DNA of 64,000 nt from positions 1 through 64,000 of the forward strand of contig MU858050.1 in NCBI GenBank assembly GCA_033297075.1, read 5' to 3'. The DNA is from Rhypophila decipiens. Lineage: Eukaryota; Ascomycota; Sordariomycetes; Sordariales; Naviculisporaceae. Below the pieces are notes generated by a model that saw only the letters and a list, made by a program, of their open reading frames with translations, had not been told where the DNA came from and searched no databases. Positions 57,612 through 64,000 of this stretch are shown piece after piece. The stretch's first letter is position 1. Each line of letters opens with the position of its first letter. Both the position numbers and the translations under genes were made by a program.

Positions 57612-58768
57612 ATGAGAATCCCGGCCAACATGATCAATAAGCTGCCCTTGGTGGCCGTTCTGGCTCTCGTCCTCTCGGCCACGCCGGCTCTAGCCTGCGG
57701 CGGTCACGATGCCCGTTCCACCGTCGACACCGACACCAACATTGACGTAGGCACCCACAGAACCAACAGCTCCTCGGTAACTCTCGACAAACGCCAGGAT
57801 CCCCGCTGTGGACCCGGGCTGCCAGCATGCGGCGACAGCAGATGCTGCTCCAAGGCTGGCTTCTGCGGGTACACGAACCGTCACTGCGGAGCACATTGCC
57901 AGGTCGGTCGCGGACGATGCGACATGTGAGTATATTTTTCTCGTCCTTTCCCATTGAAGAGGCCTTGCTTTGTTACTCACATCTCGGGTTCGCGAACGCG
58001 GCCCAAACAAGCGATGCCCTCCGCCGCCTCAACCGCCCCTGGCCCCGGCTCGGGGGAATATGGCACACGACCTGCGTCGAGCCCAACACCGTCGCCCTCA
58101 CCTGGGACGACGGGCCCTCGGACTACACCTGGCCCCTGCTCGACCTGCTCAAGTGGGAAGGGGCAAAGGGCACCTTCTTCGTCAACGGCCAGAACCGCGA
58201 GCGCCAGCCGTTTGACACCCGGGACGGCACCTGGTCCGATTTCCTCAAGCGGATCGTCAGAGACGGCCACCAGCTGGCCTCGCACACGTGGAGTCACGCG
58301 GCGAGCCTCGAAGACCTCGCGGAGAATTCCCCAGCGTCGCTCGACGAGGAGGTCATGTGGACCGAGTCCATGTTCGACTACATGCTGGGCGGCGTCTTTC
58401 CCACCTACATGCGCCCGCCCTACGGCGCATGCAAAAGCGACAAGTGCCTGAAGCGCATAGCGGAGCTAGGGTACACCGTCGCCGGCTGGAACCTCGACAC
58501 CCGCGACTTTGCCAACCAGAACCAGATCGGCCGGTCCAAGGACATTTTCAGCTCGGTGCTCTTCAACGACAACGACAACCAACGCAAAACCATCGCCCTG
58601 GCGCATGACGTTTGGCCCAAGACGCTCGATCTGGCAAGGCACATGATCAGCGAGTCCAAGAGGAGGGGCGTGCGGTTCGTGACGGTTGCTGAGTGCCTCG
58701 GGGACTGGGACCCTACGAACTGGTACCGGGATTCCAAGACGGGCAGGGGGCGGCGACCCAGCGTTTGA
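57612..58768 (+). CDS. Chitin deacetylase with type-1 chitin-binding domain
   Basis: Predicted 356-residue secreted enzyme that converts chitin to chitosan. Exon 1 is 57612-57925 and exon 2 is 58012-58768; the 86-nt intron starts GTGAGT and must end with AAG at 58009-58011 to keep the frame. A signal peptide (LPLVAVLALVLSATPALA) is followed by a type-1 chitin-binding domain with eight Cys (CGPGLPACGDSRCCSKAGFC to RCD). The NodB deacetylase domain has TWDDGPS (metal Asp), HTWSH (metal His pair) and RPPYG, with the end IALAHDVW. A KR site (DKRQDPRC) precedes the chitin-binding domain. Such proteins remodel walls and hide chitin from hosts. Confidence 0.92.
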
Positions 58769-60630
58769 GCCGGTAGAGCAGCCAGCCGCTGCCGAAGGAG
58801 GAGATGCACAAGTCTTTTGTTTAATGAAGCCCCTGTCGTTGCTCTATTGAGCAATGGTCAACCTATGCCATGTGGATGAGGGAAATAGAGATTGAGTTTA
58901 GTTGAAATTTATTTATTTTTGGCGCCTAATATTCAGGCAACACTACTCTTAAATAAAAGTACTAAGTTAGTCTAATACTCCAATTTGAATTTCTTAAGGT
59001 ACTTTTTCTACCTAGTTAAGGCCTCTATTCTAGCTAATTAAGATTTTTAATCCAGCTTATTAAGGTATTTACTCTAGTAAGTTAAGGCATTTATTCTGGT
59101 CTAGACTATCTAGTTAAACCCTCTATTCTAACTAGTTAACTAAGGTATTTATTCTAGCGAGTTAAAGTATTTATTCTAGTCTAGACTATCTAATTAAGGT
59201 CTCTATTCTAGCCAGTTAAGGCATTCATTCTAGCTAGTCAGGGCCTCTATTATAGTCCAGTCAAGGCATTTATTCCAATAAGAGTAGTACTTATAAATAA
59301 GAAGACAGGTGCCTGTATATTAGGGGCCTTCCTTTTTAGCTCCCTCGCCGAGTAAGTTCTATTAAAGTCAAGTTCGGCCATGTTATTGCTTTTAACTCTC
59401 TTACTTATTGCTATATTATTAATATAATAGTTATAACGTTAGGTCTTATTTGATTGAATATTAGCCCGAATTACTAGTATAAGTGATGATGTCTAGTGGG
59501 TCTGCACTTCAAGGCTCCTTTGAGGTGACAGATATCCATGTAGACTAGCTGAGCTGACTCGGCCTCCTCCCCATACATACTACTTGGCCGTATTAGAAAC
59601 TAAAATGGGCATACTGTACGGACGGTCCCACGGATATAAGAACCTCATACAGATTTGATGTTACTGTGATATTTATAGGATGAGTCGAGGCAAATCATAT
59701 AGATGGTTCATGGCTCTCTAGACCCAAGGGGCCGGGGGAAGCGGAGTCATGTAGTGCGTGTTGGACCCGACGGGCAGCTGGAGATCAACTCTCGTCTCAC
59801 CGAGTGTGACTCTGTGGTGGAGCTTCCTAAGGCAGGTACCTAGTTTCAGTGCCTTGGGGCAAGTTCAGGGATGTACAAGGTAGCTAGGTATAGTTATCGC
59901 ATATCATGAGGCTGGGTCGTGGCGATACTCTGGAAATCTGAGAAGGAGCGAAGCATCCATCAAGAGTTCGTTGGCCGCGGATGGCTTAACCACGTATGCC
60001 TAGATGGGACCTCAATACTTAACATGGTGTGATAGGTTACATAGGTAATGCAGGGTATCCGTGTTGTAGATGTGCCATACCTTTTTTGGTTCCGAGCAGC
60101 CACACCCGGCTATCCCGATCCGATCTAATATCGGGATATGCATAGCTCAACCGTGTGAAACGCCATAACTGGGCTAAGGTACAATGCCATTTGAGGACTA
60201 GTGGCATGTGTAGAGGTTTGTGGGCGTAGAGGTATGAATGAAGAGAGGTCTGCGAGTAAATTAAACACTTGAAGCTGGGAAGGCTAACGTCGAGCTACAC
60301 TGTTAAACGCTCGGAAGTTACTCATTGATCACAGGCAGTCAAGACATGATGATTATGAGTAGGCGCGAAATTTAAAAAGAAAACAAAGTTGGTTTTATTC
60401 GAAGAAGTGAAGATCTAAATCATCCCAGTATTCAAAAGAATGTTGATCGGTTCCAGTTCCCTCAATCTCCCTCTTGGTTTGATTTTACTTCTCTTATACA
60501 GAGCCACTCCAACCTTTCTGACTATATGCAATGAAGTTTGTTAGCTATCGGTCCCATTTGACAAATCTGTTGATGATTCAAGGAACTTACCAACTCCAGC
60601 TCGGTGTAAACAGCCGATTGAGAGGCAATT
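58769..60630. other. Intergenic region with MITE copy 3
   Basis: About 1.9 kb between the chitin deacetylase and the defensin-like gene. It contains MITE copy 3 (58913-59336). The remainder (59340-60600) has low GC and no supported gene. Confidence 0.5.
58913..59336 (+). mobile_element. MITE copy 3, decayed
   Basis: The element spans 58921-59328 (408 bp). It begins GGCGCCTAATATTCAGGC and ends CCTGTATATTAGGGGCC. Flanking 8-mers TTATTTTT and TTCCTTTT match at six of eight bases. Internal units (GCATTTATTCTAGCTAGTTAA type) contain TAG and TTAA where copy 1 has CAG and TCAA. That pattern of C-to-T change suggests repeat-induced point mutation, so this copy is probably older. Confidence 0.8.
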
Positions 60631-60870
60631 TTACTTCTTGCAGCAGCACTTCTTGGAAAGATTGCTGCAGCCATCGCTGCTCATGTGGGAGAACTTCTTG
60701 TAGGTGCTTCCGTTGCCGCAATAATCCTCGCACAAGCCGCTCCAGGATCTCTTGCAGCTGCTAGGGGTGTGGCAAGTGGTCTGGCGGGCCTCGAGGACAT
60801 CCTCAGCGGGGAGGGCAGAGACACCGGCGATGAGGGCAGAGATGAAAAGGATGACGGAGGTGGTCTTCAT
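60631..60870 (-). CDS. Secreted defensin-like eight-cysteine peptide
   Basis: Predicted 79-residue precursor from an ATG at 60870, single exon. The signal peptide is MKTTSVILFISALIAGVSA, then a short propeptide (LPAEDVLEARQ). The mature part has eight Cys and is rich in Lys. The CxxxC (LCEDYC) followed by GC and CxC (KKCCC) resembles the cysteine-stabilised alpha-beta defensin pattern, as in fungal antifungal and antibacterial peptides. A secreted effector is an alternative. Function and target are not shown by the sequence. Confidence 0.8.
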   Translation of the reverse strand: MKTTSVILFISALIAGVSALPAEDVLEARQTTCHTPSSCKRSWSGLCEDYCGNGSTYKKFSHMSSDGCSNLSKKCCCKK

Positions 60871-63700
60871 TTTGGCGGTTGTTGGTGGTTTTGCTGAAAA
60901 GCTTTCGAGGTGATTGTTTGAAGAAGTGAAGAGAGGCGTGAGAGAAGACTGGAGCTGATGATGGGATGATGGGATGAGGATGAGGATGATGAGGAATGAA
61001 AATTAGAATTTGAGAGGGAGAGGAAGGCGATACTTATAGTTTTTTGTTCTTGAATCCCCCAGACTGGAAGTGCCCTTGCTTGAACGCTCGAGGACGTTGC
61101 CTCTCGCTTTCGGTTGCTATTTGTCATGATGGCCGTTCCCTTGGTCTCTCCTTCCCCTGTGCCTGGTGATAGACCACCATGGCACCATCAACCACCGGAC
61201 CAGTTGAGAGTCGTGAGAGTCGCTCAAGACTTACTAGTCGATATGGACTCAGCCGTCTTGGCTATTTAGACACGGGTCAGGTAGAACAGGTTACCTCAGC
61301 TCACGCCTAAGCTGTTGATCGGTGTATGTGGAGGGGAATCGAGGATAACATGTTGATAGGGTCACTTCCATCCACAGGAAGCGCAGAAACGAGCCCTTGG
61401 CCAGTATGGGACTGCGCATTGTATCCCTCTCGTAGAGGTCAGGTTGTTCAGTGGCTCTAGTGTGTTTGTATCGTACGGAGGGTTTGTTCGGAGATTTCTT
61501 TCGAACTGTCCAGCCTCTTCCAGTATCCTGGGCTGCGTGATGTCTAGCATTGTTGAACGCATAGTCTAACGGTTTCTGCTAACAGCTAACTTTACCATGA
61601 TATCGTATCATGGCATGTGGTGTGATTGGCGGACGTCGCCAGGCACGCGGGTCACGTCGATGTTACACCGGGCTGCCGTTTTATCCACCTTGCCGTGCCG
61701 AGAGATGCACGATCCGTATGGAGATACAAGTCCCCTGCCTCCGGAAGTGGCGTCCCATGCTCGGGCGTCCCCCATTGGTGCCCGGATCCATTTAACGTGG
61801 AAATGTAATATCAGACAGTTGATAATGGCGATGTGTTGGGCTGTGCAAACACGCGAAGCCCTAGTAACCGAGCGGAGCCTTTCTTTGACGTTCACTGGTC
61901 TAGAAAGTCTGGAGATCCAAGGGTCTGGTATCGATGTAACACGCCTGTAAACTCAACAGCTGGTAAGCCTGGTATACTAATTGAAACTGTATTGTATACA
62001 CAACAGTAAGCCTCTTATCTGGACAATTCGAGGGATATTGTGAGAGTAAAAGCCTAGATTGCGCAAACCGTAACCGTCAGCATCGGCATATATTCTATGG
62101 AACTGCTCTAGCTAACGCTTTTATGATTTGATAAATGTTTCCCCATGATGATGCTGAATTGCCGATCCCGATCTCGCGCAGGGCTTGACAACGTTCCAGC
62201 GCAGGGCTGGGCGATCCTCAGAATAGGTAGCAATGGCATCTAATACTAAAAGTTGGCTCCCTTGGCGTAAGTAAAGTACACTAGTAGGGCTGGTCGACAT
62301 GGAAGACGACTCGGAGATCGGAAACTTTGAAGTGATCGACTTCCTAGTGTTTCCAGAATCCAGTCCAGGCTCAATGTAGCTAGGAGTCATGGTAGCTACT
62401 AGGTATACCAATTAGAGAACCCAAGTTGTCAGGAGACATGTCTCGCCTACGAGATCATCATGTTGTCATTCTCTATATTCATTACAACGTCACATTCGAA
62501 AGTCCGGGTCCAAATATTATCAACCACTTGCAGCAAGGTAGAGTCAGTTCAACCCCTCTTGCCAAGGGGACTTAACAAAGAGTTATCAACTCTAATCTGT
62601 TTGCCTTGTCTCTGATTCAATTCACAAAGAGGCAATCAAGATCTCGTCACAAGGTAGTCTGAGCCTGAAGAGATGCCGATTCTGAACTATCCTTGGGATT
62701 TTGCTCCAATCGAGAAAGCATTCAAATCAAGATTTGATCATGTTCGAACCCGCCTCGATTTTCTCGTCCTTGTTCTTTTTCCTTTTTTCCCTCTTCATGT
62801 CCTCTCTTCAAACAGTTACTACGGCTGAATACTGTAATGCATGGGTCCCCAAACACACATATCGAACGAGAAAATGGTCTGAGCACTGAGACTATGTCTT
62901 TCAATACTTTGTATGCCTCCTAGCGGCTTCCGGTGGACCTCGAGAAAGCCTCGGAAGGTCCACGAGCAAGGTTCAGAGGCGTAACGGCATGACACCTCAA
63001 TAAAGTGTGATTCAAAACTAGGTTGCTGGAAAAAGCGAAATTCAATGAGCCATAATTTCTGGGGGATGGCGTTGTTGGAGATGCTTTTGCGTTTGGTTGT
63101 GAAGAGGGAAAGCAGAAATCTGAGATGGAAATCGGAGACTGGCAGGCATTTTGTACCTAAAAAAAAGACACTATACGAAGTTAACGTTGTAAGGGCTTGC
63201 CAGGGTTTGCCCTACCCTCGTTAAATACTTTATATGTTGAAATTCGGGCTAAACCTTAGATTTAGAACCTCCTCCCCAGACTGGTGCACTGGGGTTAAAT
63301 GGCTTTACGTTATAGATTTTGTCGCTTCAATTGCGTAGCCACGATGATACTCTTGCAAACTCAATGAGCTATAAAACCGTTCCTGCATACAACGCACATG
63401 TTTGGGCATGGAATCCATTAAAAGGCTTTGTAGCCTCTTCGGTGGAGTTGGAAAGTAACTTTCGTGGAGAAAAACTTTTTGTTGTGTATGGCGTGTCATA
63501 CGGTGTTGGTTTTTTGTCATGTGGGAACAAGATTCGCAACTTTCGTGGATCAAACTTTACTGAGGATTATTTTGTGGACTATGGTGAGAATTGCTGCGTG
63601 GGCTTGCAACAGTATAAAACACAAATAATCTTCCTGCATGTGACGCACAGAATCCATTAAAATGAATCCACCCTAGGCTCTTGGTAATATTTCTCTTCAA
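60871..63700. other. Right-side intergenic region
   Basis: About 2.8 kb. The first 300 bp are the promoter of the defensin-like gene and contain a GATGAGGAT-type run (60955-61000). Further open frames (for example 61597-61950 and 63319-63660) lack coding character. No RNA gene seen. Confidence 0.45.
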
Positions 63701-63741
63701 CCTTCTTCATTAGATCGGCCACCCCTACTTCATCACCGAAA

Positions 63742-64000
63742 AATGTCTTGCCATGGTGTAGACCTCGAGACTGGCCCTAATAAGGTCACAGTCACACGGC
63801 CAGACATCCTTTTCCTCTACTCCCCCCATATCCCCCCATATCGAGAAAGACATCGGCAAAGACATCGGTATCGCAACATGGATATCAGAGATGGAGAATG
63901 AAGCCTCCGACAAAGCCAAAGGTCTCTACCCAATCCCACCGCCGCTGACCAGCGCCACCTACCCCCGAAGACTCGAAATCCTCCGCAACCTCTGGAACGA
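63742..64000 (+). pseudogene. 5' part of an unknown gene with a 10-bp duplication, runs off edge
   Basis: An ATG near 63742 opens a frame (MSCHGVDLETGPNKVTVTRP) that goes on to DILFLYSPHI. The following sequence reads well in another frame (KDIGKDIGIATWISEMENEA and PRRLEILRNLWN) to the window edge. Between them the 10-mer CCCCCCATAT stands twice in tandem (about 63826-63845). Removing one copy would join the two frames. So a tandem duplication has shifted the frame. I do not recognise the family. The 3' part is outside the window. Confidence 0.45.

Noticed and set aside
1..64000. CRISPR array or bacterial operons
   Set aside because: Spliced genes and fungal families throughout; the repeat arrays have no unique spacers.

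Overview
The window is nuclear DNA of a filamentous ascomycete (Pezizomycotina, probably Sordariomycetes). Short introns of about 50-145 nt with GT...AG ends and CTAAC/CTGAC-type branch sites split most genes. The gene set is typical: SAGA subunit Spt8, Doa1/Ufd3, a STRAP-type WD40 protein, an X325/BIM1-like copper protein, a PRISE-type reductase, a NACHT-type NLR, CorA-like membrane proteins, a ferric reductase and a chitin deacetylase. All products are read from the sequence alone; exon borders are my own splice predictions and no species is claimed.

Layout. 1-17.7 kb is mostly housekeeping: a ZNFX1/NFX1-type SF1 helicase, Spt8, a STRAP-like WD40 protein and Doa1, then a structured possible Pol III RNA locus near 15.0 kb and an X325 copper protein. 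17.7-27.4 kb holds an SRR1-like protein, a PAN-domain membrane protein, a PRISE/SDR enzyme and a 57-residue spliced small protein. 27.9-40.5 kb is an accessory island of signalling and immunity-like genes: a NACHT protein, a tandem kinase-pseudokinase, a kinase-TPR protein sharing a 298-bp promoter region with it, and a damaged CorA-like membrane protein. 40.5-45.5 kb is gene-poor. 45.5-61 kb carries a three-repeat Myb factor, a ferric reductase, an LEA-like protein, a fatty acid hydroxylase/sterol desaturase-family enzyme, a frameshifted M20 amidohydrolase, a chitin deacetylase with a chitin-binding domain, and a secreted eight-cysteine defensin-like peptide. A broken gene fragment runs off the right edge.

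Mobile DNA. Three copies of one non-autonomous element (5123-5519, 40682-40943, 58921-59328) have GGCGCC-ended inverted termini and an AT-rich internal minisatellite. Copy 1 has a perfect 8-bp target duplication, which points to a hAT-like transposase. The third copy looks rich in C-to-T changes, as after repeat-induced point mutation.

The most interesting material is the island at 27.9-40.5 kb. An NLR, two unusual kinases on one divergent promoter and a CorA-like membrane protein sit side by side, and the NLR has a 21-bp in-frame minisatellite just before its P-loop. This could be a fungal non-self recognition module, but the link between these genes is inference from position and domain type only. 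Other notable signals are a one-base A8 frameshift and a diverged tail duplication in the amidohydrolase, overlapping perfect palindromes at 56.78 kb, a perfect hairpin inside an intron, and an open frame that continues past the STRAP stop codon.
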